A stretch of DNA of 64,000 bases from an uncultured Pelagibacteraceae bacterium. Lineage in GTDB: Bacteria > Pseudomonadota > Alphaproteobacteria > Pelagibacterales > Pelagibacteraceae. A program made the translations under genes and the position numbers. Each line of letters begins with the position of its first letter. The stretch's first letter is position 1. The notes under the pieces were generated by a model. The model was not told the DNA's origin, searched no databases, and was given only the letters and a program-made list of their open reading frames with translations. Positions 1-10,035 of the stretch are shown piece after piece. The DNA lies in contig CACIOP010000001.1 of NCBI GenBank assembly GCA_902588315.1, forward strand, positions 62,001 to 126,000, written 5' to 3'.

Positions 1-1214
<1,214 letters not shown>

Positions 1215-1219
1215 GAAAA

Positions 1220-2068
1220 ATGGCTGCTGGCAGAGATGATTTTGTAATTGCCATTAGGTCAGCTTTTTTAAAAAAAAAAGATAAGCAGAAATTTTCTTTA
1301 CTAACATTAATTATTTTATCAATTTTTGTAATTGTTCTAAGTAATTTAAATTTTAAAGCAATACAATTTGTTAAATTAGGAATTAATGAAGTAATTTATA
1401 GATCATCTCATATTGCATCAATCCCAGAAAATAAATTAAAAGAAATAACTTCAAAATTCAAATCACATATGGATTTGTATGAAAGTCATCAGAAAGAATT
1501 AATTAAAATAGAAAATTCTGACCAACTTAAATTACAAAATGAGTTTTTAACTGCAGAAAATGAAAAGCTTAGAGAGTTACTTGATGAAAGTATAAATTCA
1601 CAAGAAATATTTGCCAGAGTCTTAATTGATAAAGACAGCCCATATTTAAAATCAGTAGTATTAAATAAAGGCACAAAAGATAAAGTAAAAATTGGAATGG
1701 CTGTTATTGATGATGTTTATCTAGTTGGCCAAATAATTGAAGTAAATTATACTAATTCAAGGGCATTACTATTGTCTGATCTTAATAGTAAAATACCATC
1801 TGTATTAGAGCCAGATGACATACAAGCTGTAATTTCTGGTACAGGAAGTGATTTTGGAAAAATTGAGCATACTCAAGAAGAATTTAGAGAAGATTATAAA
1901 AATAAAGAAATTTTTGCTTACACCTCAGGTCTTGGTGGTTTATTCAAACCCGGTATACCAATTGGAAAAATTAAGGACATATCAGAAGGAAAAATTATAT
2001 TTTTTTCTGATTTTACTCAACTCAACTATGTAAAAATAGTTTCTTATAAAATAGGTGGAGAAGAATAA
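1220..2068 (+). CDS. mreC: Rod shape-determining protein MreC
   Basis: Bitopic inner-membrane protein linking MreB to the PBP2/RodA synthase. The 282-residue sequence has a short basic cytoplasmic start, one membrane segment around residues 26-45, a charged coiled-coil stretch around residues 75-120, and the beta-rich MreC core with the VLNKGTKDKVKIGMAVI motif near residues 148-164. The last base of its stop codon is the first base of the mreD start. The start is fixed by tight spacing to mreB and by the need to keep the membrane anchor. Confidence 0.93.
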   Translation: MAAGRDDFVIAIRSAFLKKKDKQKFSLLTLIILSIFVIVLSNLNFKAIQFVKLGINEVIYRSSHIASIPENKLKEITSKFKSHMDLYESHQKELIKIENSDQLKLQNEFLTAENEKLRELLDESINSQEIFARVLIDKDSPYLKSVVLNKGTKDKVKIGMAVIDDVYLVGQIIEVNYTNSRALLLSDLNSKIPSVLEPDDIQAVISGTGSDFGKIEHTQEEFREDYKNKEIFAYTSGLGGLFKPGIPIGKIKDISEGKIIFFSDFTQLNYVKIVSYKIGGEE

Positions 2069-2586
2069 TGTCATCACTTAATAAAAGTCCTTTTCTAAAA
2101 ATATTCTTATCCTACGTACCATTTATAATGTTATTTTTTTCTGTATTTAATGAATTTGATTTTAATTACTTAAAGCTTGATTATTTTGCTTTTAATTTTG
2201 TTCATCTATTAATTTTCTTTTGGACTTTAAGAAATCCTGATAAATTAGGTTATGTAGCAATTTTCTTTGCAGGTATAATTAATGATGTTGTAATAGGTAT
2301 ACCAATAGGTATTAGTAGTTTTTGTTACCTTATTCTTTGCTCAGTAACAGCTTATTTAAGAAACATTACTTTAACTCCAAATTTTATGAAAGACTGGATA
2401 TCATTGTTATTAATAATTTTATTAATAAATTCAATTCAAGTAATTATTTTGGATTTAGTCTTTTTAATTAAAGTCGATTACACAAATTATTTAATTAACT
2501 CTGGTTTTACTTTTTTATTTTATCCAATATTTTTTTTATTTTTTAATTTTTTAAACGAAAGAATTTCAAATCAAACAAATGCTTAA
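2068..2586 (+). CDS. mreD: Rod shape-determining protein MreD
   Basis: Small polytopic membrane protein of 172 residues with about five hydrophobic segments and little else conserved, as is normal for MreD. The motif GIINDVVIGIPIGISS near residues 70-86 resembles the usual loop of the family. Identification relies mainly on position between mreC (1-bp overlap) and mrdA (8-bp overlap). It belongs to the elongasome scaffold that activates PBP2/RodA. The composition is extremely Phe/Ile/Leu-rich, in line with the AT-rich genome. Confidence 0.88.
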   Translation: MSSLNKSPFLKIFLSYVPFIMLFFSVFNEFDFNYLKLDYFAFNFVHLLIFFWTLRNPDKLGYVAIFFAGIINDVVIGIPIGISSFCYLILCSVTAYLRNITLTPNFMKDWISLLLIILLINSIQVIILDLVFLIKVDYTNYLINSGFTFLFYPIFFLFFNFLNERISNQTNA

Positions 2587-4501
2587 ATCTAATTCAGGAA
2601 TAAGAAAAACTGATGTAATTAATAGAAGAATGTTCATAATAGGAGCAGCAAAAGTAGTAATTTTTGTTGGTATTGTCGCCCGTTTATTTTCTCTTCAGAT
2701 AAACGAAAATAAAAAATATCTTACTCTTTCAGACAAGAACAGAATTAGAGAATGGAAACTTCCACCTACAAGAGGAAATATAGTTGATTATTTTGGAAAT
2801 ATAATTGCAGGAAATTTAAAAGTTTATCAATTACACATAATTCCAGAACAAGTAGAGAATTTCAATTATTTGTTAGTGAGATTGAAAAATCTTTTAAACC
2901 TCAGTGACAAAAGAATTGCTAGAATAAATAAATTAAAAGCAGAGTTAAAACCATGGGATAGCATTATTGTTTCTGAAAATTTAACCTGGGGTCAATTTGT
3001 AAAAATTAATAATTATTTATACGATCTTGTAGGCGTTAAACCTGTAATGACAATCTCCAGAAACTATCCATTTAATGATGTATACACGCATGTTCTTGGA
3101 TATGTAAGCCAACCAAATGAACAAGAAATTTTAGAAAATGAAACAATCCAAGAAAGATTTGTACCTGGAATGAAAATTGGAAAACTAGGCCTAGAGAAAA
3201 GACTTGAAAATCATTTAATTGGAACAAATGCAATTCAAAGATATGAAGTTAATGCTTACGGTAAAAGAATTAACCAACTTGAGCATCAAAAAGGTAAGCA
3301 AGGATCAAAAATACGTTTAACTGTAGATACAGAAATACAAAAAGCTTGTGGAGAGTTGTTAAATGAAAAAGCAGGATCTATAAGTGTGATGGATATTTAT
3401 ACTGGAGATATAATAGCAATGTATTCATCTCCCTCTTATAACCCAAATTTATTTTTATTTGGAATAAGTCAAGAAGAATGGCAATTAATTAGAAATAATC
3501 CATTAAAACCACTAATTAACAAAACTCTTTCAGGTCTATACTCACCAGGCTCAACAATAAAACCAATCGTCGCTCTTTCAGCATTAGAAAATAAAGTAAT
3601 AGATACAAAGTTTAAAGTTAAGTGCACAGGTAAAATGGAGTTATATGGACAAACATTTCACTGTTGGAAGGAAAAGGGACATGGCTGGGTGAGTTTGAAA
3701 AATGCAATGAAACAATCATGTGATACATATTTTTATGAGGTCGCTAGGTTATTAGGTGTTGATAGATTAAACATTACAGCTGAAAAGTTTGGTTTAGGTA
3801 AAAAAGTACTTGGAGATATTTTTGATATTGAAAAAAAAGGGTTATTTCCGAATACAAAATGGAAAAAAAATAATCTTGGTAAAGGCTGGGTTTTAGGTGA
3901 AACCTTAATAACAGGTATCGGTCAAGGCTATGTTCAAACAACTCCCTTACAACTTTGTATGATGACTGCACAAATTGCAAATGGAGGTTTTGTTGTAAAA
4001 CCGAAAATAATTGTGGATAGTAATCCAATTTCTTATGAAGATGCAAAACAATCAATGGAGAGTGGATTATTATTTGATACCGACTCTGAAGAATTGTTAG
4101 ATAAAAAATTATTTATAAACCAAAAAAATATTAAGATTGTTCAAGAAGCCATGTTCGCTTCAACCAATGAAAGATTTGGAACTTCATATAAATCAAGAAT
4201 TGATGATCCTAAATACCAATTTGCAGGAAAAACAGGAACTGCTCAGGTAAAAAGAATTAGCAAAAGAGAGAGGGAATTAGATTTAGAATTAGAGCAAATA
4301 CCATACAAAGATAGAGATCACGCTTTGTATGTTGCTTATGGACCATATGTTAACCCACGATATGCGCTTAGTATAATTGTTGAGCATGGTGGTTCTGGAA
4401 GTAAGGCGGCAGCACCAATTGCAAAAAAATTATTTAAATTAATCATCGACAGACATGATTTAAGAAATAAACAATCAAATTTTGAGAGGATTACCGTTTA
4501 A
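2579..4501 (+). CDS. mrdA: Penicillin-binding protein 2, transpeptidase of the elongasome
   Basis: Class B PBP that crosslinks new glycan strands made by RodA. The 640 residues begin with one membrane anchor (about 20-42), then a pedestal/dimerisation domain with the RGNIVDYFGNIIAGN motif near 61-75, then the transpeptidase. The acylated serine is Ser325 in STIK, the second motif is SCDTYFYE near residue 380, and the KTGTAQ motif has its lysine at 551. All three catalytic motifs are intact. It overlaps mreD by 8 bp and abuts mrdB directly, consistent with one operon. Confidence 0.96.
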   Translation: MLKSNSGIRKTDVINRRMFIIGAAKVVIFVGIVARLFSLQINENKKYLTLSDKNRIREWKLPPTRGNIVDYFGNIIAGNLKVYQLHIIPEQVENFNYLLVRLKNLLNLSDKRIARINKLKAELKPWDSIIVSENLTWGQFVKINNYLYDLVGVKPVMTISRNYPFNDVYTHVLGYVSQPNEQEILENETIQERFVPGMKIGKLGLEKRLENHLIGTNAIQRYEVNAYGKRINQLEHQKGKQGSKIRLTVDTEIQKACGELLNEKAGSISVMDIYTGDIIAMYSSPSYNPNLFLFGISQEEWQLIRNNPLKPLINKTLSGLYSPGSTIKPIVALSALENKVIDTKFKVKCTGKMELYGQTFHCWKEKGHGWVSLKNAMKQSCDTYFYEVARLLGVDRLNITAEKFGLGKKVLGDIFDIEKKGLFPNTKWKKNNLGKGWVLGETLITGIGQGYVQTTPLQLCMMTAQIANGGFVVKPKIIVDSNPISYEDAKQSMESGLLFDTDSEELLDKKLFINQKNIKIVQEAMFASTNERFGTSYKSRIDDPKYQFAGKTGTAQVKRISKRERELDLELEQIPYKDRDHALYVAYGPYVNPRYALSIIVEHGGSGSKAAAPIAKKLFKLIIDRHDLRNKQSNFERITV

Positions 4502-5626
4502 ATGTTTCAGCACGATAGATTGAGTAATGAGATTACATTATTTCAAAAAATAAAAAACTTAGATTATATACTATTGATTTCTGTCATACTTCTTTCTGCA
4601 TTAAGTGTTTTTGTCATGTATTCTACAGATGGTGGTGAAATACTTTTTCATACAAAAAATCATTTTGTAAAACTTGCAGTTTTTTTTCCTTTAATGATTT
4701 TTGTGGCTTTCTTTAATATAAAATTTTGGCATAACTTTTCTTATATAATCTATTTTATAGTAATACTTTTATTAATTTATGTTTCATTTTTTGGACTAAA
4801 GTCCTCTGGTTCACAAAGATGGATGGATCTTTATTTATTTGTTCTGCAACCTTCAGAACTTATGAAAATAGCAATCATAATGTGTCTTGCAAAATACTTT
4901 CATAGAATAAAAATAGAAAATGTTAATTCATTTACTAGTATAACAATTGTGTTATCGATTATAATAATTCCAATAATTTTTGTAATTGCTCAACCTGATC
5001 TTGGTACATCTATATTAATTGCTTTAAGTGGATTAATTATTTTGTGGTTAGGAGGCATGAAAATTAAATATTTTATATACTCGTTTATTACTTTCTTAAT
5101 TTCACTCCCATTTATAATCTCATTCCTTAAACCATATCAAAAACTTAGAATATTAACTTTTTTAAATCCAGATAGAGATCCATTAGGTGCTGGATATCAA
5201 ATTATACAGTCAAAAATAGCTATTGGTTCAGGTGGCCTTAACGGAAAAGGGTTTTTAAAAGGAACACAAAGTTATTTAGATTTTTTGCCTGAAAAACATA
5301 CAGATTTTATATTTACTTTATTTTCTGAGGAGTTTGGTTTTATAGGCTCAGTTGGTCTTTTGATATTATACTCAATAATAATTTTTAGAATTGTAAGAAT
5401 AGGAGCAATTTCGAGAAGTAATTTCGCAAGACTTTTTTGTTTTGGTTATGCGTTTGCAATCTTTATTTATATTGTTGTAAATTTATCTATGGTTTTAGGT
5501 TTACTACCTATAGTTGGTTCTCCATTACCAATAATGTCCTATGGAGGTTCTTCAATGTTGGCCACTATGATCGGTTTTGGAATAGTATTGAGTGCAAAAA
5601 TTAATCATAAACAAATGATTGCATAA
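4502..5626 (+). CDS. mrdB: Rod shape protein RodA, SEDS peptidoglycan glycosyltransferase
   Basis: SEDS-family polymerase that makes glycan strands together with PBP2. The 374-residue protein is polytopic (about ten membrane segments). It carries the family signatures FLPEKHTDFIFTLFSEEFGF near residue 260 and the C-terminal SPLPIMSYGGSSM near residues 338-350, which separate RodA/FtsW from other membrane proteins. The start codon lies immediately after the mrdA stop. Assigned RodA rather than FtsW because it is paired with mrdA and mreBCD. Confidence 0.95.
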   Translation: MFQHDRLSNEITLFQKIKNLDYILLISVILLSALSVFVMYSTDGGEILFHTKNHFVKLAVFFPLMIFVAFFNIKFWHNFSYIIYFIVILLLIYVSFFGLKSSGSQRWMDLYLFVLQPSELMKIAIIMCLAKYFHRIKIENVNSFTSITIVLSIIIIPIIFVIAQPDLGTSILIALSGLIILWLGGMKIKYFIYSFITFLISLPFIISFLKPYQKLRILTFLNPDRDPLGAGYQIIQSKIAIGSGGLNGKGFLKGTQSYLDFLPEKHTDFIFTLFSEEFGFIGSVGLLILYSIIIFRIVRIGAISRSNFARLFCFGYAFAIFIYIVVNLSMVLGLLPIVGSPLPIMSYGGSSMLATMIGFGIVLSAKINHKQMIA

Positions 5627-5669
5627 TTTGTCACTCTGAAAATTTAATATTTACTTGTATAACAATTTT

Positions 5670-6911
5670 ATGAATAAAAATCTTAAAGTAGGAATAGTTG
5701 GAGCAGGCATTCAAGGTGTATCTAATGCTTTGTTTCTTCAAAAAAAAGGTTTCAACGTAACTATTTTTGATAGAGATAATCCAGGTAGCCAAGCCGCCTC
5801 TTATGGTAATGCAGGTCACTTTTCGCCATATGCATCTCTTTCTTTAAACAGAACTGATGTTTTGGCGGATGTCCCAGCTATGTTACTAAGTTCGACAGGT
5901 CCACTTGCCTTGAAATGGAACTACGTTCCTAAAATGATTCCATGGTTTATAAAATTTATAATGAATACTACTAAAACTAAGATGATGCATACTGCTAAAA
6001 ATATGCACCAAATTTTAGATCTAGCTTTACCTGCATATGATGAATTATTTGAAGAGATAGACTTAGAAGGTTTGGTTGAAAACAAAGGAATTCTTTATAT
6101 ATGGAATGATAAAGATTTAAAAAGTAGAGAATTAGAAATTAAAGTTAGAGATGAATTAGGTGTTGAGCAACAATTAGTTACTAAGTCTGAAATACATGAT
6201 CTTGAACCACATATTAAACCATTTTACCATGCAGGCGTATATTATCCTTATGCAAGACATGCAAGAAATCCGAAAAGAATTCTTTTAAAACTATTTGATT
6301 TATTTTTGCAAAAAGGTGGAAAGTTTAACAAAGTAAATATTAAAGATATTAGTTTTGATGAAGAAAAACCAGTTTTTAAAACTGAAACTCAAAGTTACGT
6401 TTTTGACAAAGCAGTAATAGCTTGTGGAGCTTTTTCAAAAAAATTAACAGATAATCTTGGTGAAAAGATACCCTTAGATACAGAGCGTGGATATCATGTT
6501 CATTTTAAAAATTGTGACCATTTATTAAGTAGACCCGTCATATTTTCCAACCGTGGATTTGGAATTACACCGATGGAACAAGGTTTAAGAGTTGTTGGAA
6601 CTGTAGAATTTGGTGGATTAGATAATCCATTATCTAAATCAAGAGTTAAAAATTTGATAAATAATGCAAAATATATGCTTGGTGATTTACCTGAGCATGA
6701 GGATGAGTGGCTAGGATTTAGGCCAACTTTACCAGATTTTTTACCTGTTATGGGGCCATCAAAAAATCACAAAAATATTTATTATTGTTTTGGGCATCAT
6801 CATTTAGGATGGACTTTAGGTCCAATTTCTGGAAAGATTGTTTCAGGGATGATAGCGAACGAAAATACAAATTTAGATTTAAAACCTTATAGTTCGCTTA
6901 GATTCAATTAA
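5670..6911 (+). CDS. FAD-dependent D-amino-acid dehydrogenase-like oxidoreductase (DadA family)
   Basis: DAO-type flavoprotein expected to oxidise the amino group of a D- or N-substituted amino acid. The dinucleotide-binding motif GAGIQG is at residues 11-16, followed by the acidic strand end IFDRD and the FAD-contact region SYGNAGHFSPY; the C-terminal GWTLGPISGKI helix is also typical of DadA proteins. I use ATG 5670, because the alternative TTG at 5655 adds only five residues before a normal N-terminus. It is 43 bp after mrdB and one base before an EamA gene, so it heads the metabolic run up to 11268. Substrate unknown. Confidence 0.8.
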   Translation: MNKNLKVGIVGAGIQGVSNALFLQKKGFNVTIFDRDNPGSQAASYGNAGHFSPYASLSLNRTDVLADVPAMLLSSTGPLALKWNYVPKMIPWFIKFIMNTTKTKMMHTAKNMHQILDLALPAYDELFEEIDLEGLVENKGILYIWNDKDLKSRELEIKVRDELGVEQQLVTKSEIHDLEPHIKPFYHAGVYYPYARHARNPKRILLKLFDLFLQKGGKFNKVNIKDISFDEEKPVFKTETQSYVFDKAVIACGAFSKKLTDNLGEKIPLDTERGYHVHFKNCDHLLSRPVIFSNRGFGITPMEQGLRVVGTVEFGGLDNPLSKSRVKNLINNAKYMLGDLPEHEDEWLGFRPTLPDFLPVMGPSKNHKNIYYCFGHHHLGWTLGPISGKIVSGMIANENTNLDLKPYSSLRFN

Positions 6912-7814
6912 GTGACTAAAGATAACAATTTTTTAGCTTATTTATATCTATTTTTAACAGTAACTTTTTGGGCAGGAAATTTTGTAGTAGGTAAACTTGC
7001 AAGTTTTTATGAAGTTCCTCCTTTTTCATTAAATTTTTATCGATGGCTTTTTGCTTGGTTAATTTTAGCACCTTTTACAATTCCTGAAATATTAGAGAAA
7101 AGAAACTACATAATTAAAAACTATAAACTTTTTATTGTTTTGGGAGTTACTAGTATAACGGTATTTAATTCAATTGTTTATTATTCATTAAATTTTACTC
7201 AGGTGATTAGTGGAGTTTTAATGATTTCGACTATACCTGTGATGATCATGTTGTTTTCTTCAATTTTAAAAATTGAAAAGACAAATATTTTTCAAATTAT
7301 AGGGGTAGTATTTTCTTTTGCAGGTGTAATTATGATTATAACCAAAGCAAATATAGAGATATTAAAAAATTTAGATTTTAATAAAGGGGACATAACCATG
7401 GTTATAGCAATGTTTTCATGGGCATTATATTCAACTTTATTAAAGGGAAAACAATATGAGTTATCTCAAATATCATTACTTCAAGTAGTAATTACTTTTG
7501 GTTTAGTATTTTTAATACCAGTTTATTTTATTGAATATCAAATTGGCTTTAGAATTAATTTAGAACTACCTTTTATTTTAATTTTATCTTATGTAGTTTT
7601 GTTTCCAGGTTTGGCATCTTTTCTTTTATGGATAAAAGGAATTTCCATGATTGGCGCTAATCGCTCTGGTGTTTTTTTGCACTTAATGCCAATATTAAGC
7701 GCAATTATGGCAATGATTTTTTTTAGTGAAAAATTTATGTTTTATCATATTTTAGGCGCTTGTTTTATTATTACAGGAATATTGTTATCAAATAAGAAAG
7801 TTAAAAATGCTTAA
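6912..7814 (+). CDS. DMT/EamA-family transporter
   Basis: Polytopic protein of 300 residues with about ten hydrophobic segments arranged as two EamA repeats; the repeat starts are visible as FWAGNFVVGKLA near residue 20 and MFSWALYSTLLKG near residue 164. Family members usually export amino acids or related metabolites. It starts with GTG directly after the stop of the FAD oxidoreductase and overlaps the next dehydrogenase by 8 bp. That suggests one transcript and possibly a shared substrate family. Substrate cannot be read from sequence. Confidence 0.85.
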   Translation: MTKDNNFLAYLYLFLTVTFWAGNFVVGKLASFYEVPPFSLNFYRWLFAWLILAPFTIPEILEKRNYIIKNYKLFIVLGVTSITVFNSIVYYSLNFTQVISGVLMISTIPVMIMLFSSILKIEKTNIFQIIGVVFSFAGVIMIITKANIEILKNLDFNKGDITMVIAMFSWALYSTLLKGKQYELSQISLLQVVITFGLVFLIPVYFIEYQIGFRINLELPFILILSYVVLFPGLASFLLWIKGISMIGANRSGVFLHLMPILSAIMAMIFFSEKFMFYHILGACFIITGILLSNKKVKNA

Positions 7815-8757
7815 AGTTGCTATATTAGATGATTACCAAAACGTTGCTCAACAGTTTGTAGATTTAGAAAAACTATCTGGGAAATATGAGTTTAAGATTT
7901 TTAGTGAACCTTTTTTAGACGAGGCCGATGCAATTGATCAGTTAGCTGATTTTGAAGCTTTATTAATAATGAGAGAAAGAACTCCAATCACAAAAAATTT
8001 AATTGATAATTTAAATGATTTAAAATTTGTAATCACAAGTGGATTACGTAATAGATCTATTGATTTAGAAGCTGCAAAGAAAAGAAAAATTACAGTTTGT
8101 GGTACAGATATAAATTTAAACCCAACACCTGAATTAACTTGGGGGCTAATTCTTGGTTTAGCTAGAAATTTTAAAGAGGAGTTTGACAATATGTATCAAG
8201 GGTATTGGCAGACTACAATCGGAGTAGAATTAAAAGGAAAAATCTTAGGCTTAATTGGTCTAGGCAGAGTAGGTACAGAAGTTGCAAAAATTGGAAAAGC
8301 ATTTGGAATGCAAGTAATGGCCTGGAGTGAAAACTTGAGCTTAGATAAGTGTAAAGAATTAGACGTATTACCTTGCAGCAAAGAAGATTTAATTACAAAT
8401 TCTGATGTACTTTCAATTCATGTTCAAGGAGGAGCAAGATACAAAGATTGCATTACTTTAAAAGAATTGGATAAAATGAAAAAAACAGCTTTTTTAATAA
8501 ATACTTCAAGAGGACCTATTGTAAATGAAGATGATTTAATTATTGCTTTATCAACAAATGTAATTGCTGGTGCAGGTATAGATGTTTATGATAAAGAACC
8601 CCTACCAGAGAATAACAAACTTAGATTTTTACCTAATGCGCTTCTTACTCCTCACATAGGTTATGTAACAGCTGAAAACTATAGCATTTTTTACAACCAA
8701 ATGATTGAAGGACTAGAGGCTTGTGTAAATGGAAAGCCTATTAGAGTGCTAGAGTAA
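7807..8757 (+). CDS. D-2-hydroxyacid dehydrogenase family protein
   Basis: NAD-dependent dehydrogenase of the SerA/formate-dehydrogenase superfamily, 316 residues. The Rossmann motif GLGRVG is near residues 150-156, the catalytic arginine is Arg235 in NTSRGPIVNE, and the catalytic histidine is His283 in TPHIGY, with the partner Glu in DVYDKEPLP between them. It lacks the C-terminal ACT domain of true SerA, so phosphoglycerate is not the obvious substrate. It overlaps the upstream transporter by 8 bp and is 2 bp from the deacetylase-like gene. Its role may be in hydroxyacid or oxoacid turnover after amino acid oxidation. Confidence 0.85.
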   Translation: MLKVAILDDYQNVAQQFVDLEKLSGKYEFKIFSEPFLDEADAIDQLADFEALLIMRERTPITKNLIDNLNDLKFVITSGLRNRSIDLEAAKKRKITVCGTDINLNPTPELTWGLILGLARNFKEEFDNMYQGYWQTTIGVELKGKILGLIGLGRVGTEVAKIGKAFGMQVMAWSENLSLDKCKELDVLPCSKEDLITNSDVLSIHVQGGARYKDCITLKELDKMKKTAFLINTSRGPIVNEDDLIIALSTNVIAGAGIDVYDKEPLPENNKLRFLPNALLTPHIGYVTAENYSIFYNQMIEGLEACVNGKPIRVLE

Positions 8758-8759
8758 AA

Positions 8760-9659
8760 ATGAACCTCCCTGTTGTTAATCATGAGGATTATTTTGCCAA
8801 AATTGGCGATGATCATAAATTTCCAATTAATAAATTTGGAGAGTTAGCAAACTACTTAACTCAAAACAAAATAGTAAGTAAATTTCATAAACCTTCAGCC
8901 TGTTCATTTGAAACATTAAGCTACGCACATTCAAAAAATTATATATTGGATATTAAAAATAAAACTTTAAGCAAAGAAGGAGTAAAAAAAATTGGATTTC
9001 CACTTGTAGATAGTGTTGTGCAAAGATCCTTAGTTGCTACAGGCGGAACTGTTCTCGCATCTAAACTTGCAATAAATTATGGTATTTCATGTAATACAGC
9101 AGGAGGTAGTCACCACGCAAGTTATGACGGAGGTGCAGGTTATTGTGTTTTTAATGACGTTGCAGTTGCAGCACATTATTTACTTAATAGAGGTCTAGCA
9201 AATAGAATTTTGATTGTTGATCTAGATGTTCACCAAGGTAATGGCAATTCAGAAATCTTTAGAGACAACAGAAGTGTTTTTACATTCAGCATGCATTCCA
9301 AAACTAATTATCCTGCTAAAAAATCAAATAGTGATTTAGATGTAGAACTTGAGGATAACTTAGAAGATGACGCTTATATCAAAACACTTAAACATTATTT
9401 AAAAGAGCTAAATCAAGAAAATTTTGATTTTGTTTTTTATATAGCAGGTGTTGATATTCATTTTAATGATAGATTGGGTAAATTAAAAATCTCTGACGAG
9501 GGAATAAAACTTAGAGATGAGCTTGTGGTAGAAAACTTTTTTTCTAGACGGATACCATTTTGTGGAGTTTTGGGCGGTGGTTACAACAAGGATTTCAATA
9601 AACTTGTTGAATTACATTCATTGTTACATCAATCTTGTGCTAAATATATAGGATCATGA
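8760..9659 (+). CDS. Histone deacetylase-superfamily hydrolase
   Basis: Zinc-dependent deacetylase/amidohydrolase of the arginase-deacetylase fold, 299 residues. The catalytic tandem histidines are His118-His119 in GGSHHASYDGG. Zinc ligands Asp156 and His158 sit in DLDVHQGNG, and the third aspartate is in AGVDIHFND. Bacterial members act on acetylated polyamines or other small amides, not histones. It lies in the same run as the hydroxyacid dehydrogenase (2 bp) and overlaps msrB by 4 bp (ATGA). Acetylpolyamine deacetylation would fit the polyamine genes elsewhere in the window, but this is inference. Confidence 0.85.
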   Translation: MNLPVVNHEDYFAKIGDDHKFPINKFGELANYLTQNKIVSKFHKPSACSFETLSYAHSKNYILDIKNKTLSKEGVKKIGFPLVDSVVQRSLVATGGTVLASKLAINYGISCNTAGGSHHASYDGGAGYCVFNDVAVAAHYLLNRGLANRILIVDLDVHQGNGNSEIFRDNRSVFTFSMHSKTNYPAKKSNSDLDVELEDNLEDDAYIKTLKHYLKELNQENFDFVFYIAGVDIHFNDRLGKLKISDEGIKLRDELVVENFFSRRIPFCGVLGGGYNKDFNKLVELHSLLHQSCAKYIGS

Positions 9660-10030
9660 TAAAAAAAATAAATCCAAATTTAACTGCAGAACAAAAATTA
9701 ATTTTATTCGAAGAGGGGACTGAGCGTGCAGGATCAAGTGAGTTAAATTATGAAAAAAGGGAAGGAAGTTTTCATTGTGCAAATTGTGGAGAAAAATTAT
9801 TTGACTCGAAAACGAAATATGAGAGTGGATCAGGTTGGCCTTCTTTTTATGAGTCTCTACCAGATGTGTTTGAAACAAAAACAGATCACTATTTAGGTTA
9901 TGCAAGAACCGAATATCATTGTAAAAAATGTGGCGGACATCATGGTCATATATTTGATGATGGTCCTAAACCAACTGGAAAGAGATTTTGCAATAACGGA
10001 GTATGTTTAGTTTTTAAACCAAAGAGCTAA
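9656..10030 (+). CDS. msrB: Peptide-methionine (R)-S-oxide reductase MsrB
   Basis: Repairs oxidised methionine (R-epimer). At 124 residues it is a short, single-domain MsrB. Two CxxC zinc pairs are visible (CANC near 41 and CKKC near 86), along with the SGSGWPSFYE loop, the HGHIFDDGP motif and the catalytic Cys112 in RFCNNG. The start codon overlaps the upstream stop (ATGA). The usual resolving cysteine pattern is not obvious; a second Cys is four residues after the catalytic one. Confidence 0.94.
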   Translation: MIKKINPNLTAEQKLILFEEGTERAGSSELNYEKREGSFHCANCGEKLFDSKTKYESGSGWPSFYESLPDVFETKTDHYLGYARTEYHCKKCGGHHGHIFDDGPKPTGKRFCNNGVCLVFKPKS

Positions 10031-10035
10031 ATTTT

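Noticed and set aside
5655-5669. TTG start for the FAD oxidoreductase
   Set aside because: ATG 5670 is five codons later, and gives the normal N-terminus for the GAGIQG motif.
5670-6911. Assignment as L-2-hydroxyglutarate oxidase (LhgO) to partner GlaH
   Set aside because: The sequence resembles DadA-type amino acid dehydrogenases more, and it is 12 kb from glaH; mentioned only as a possibility.
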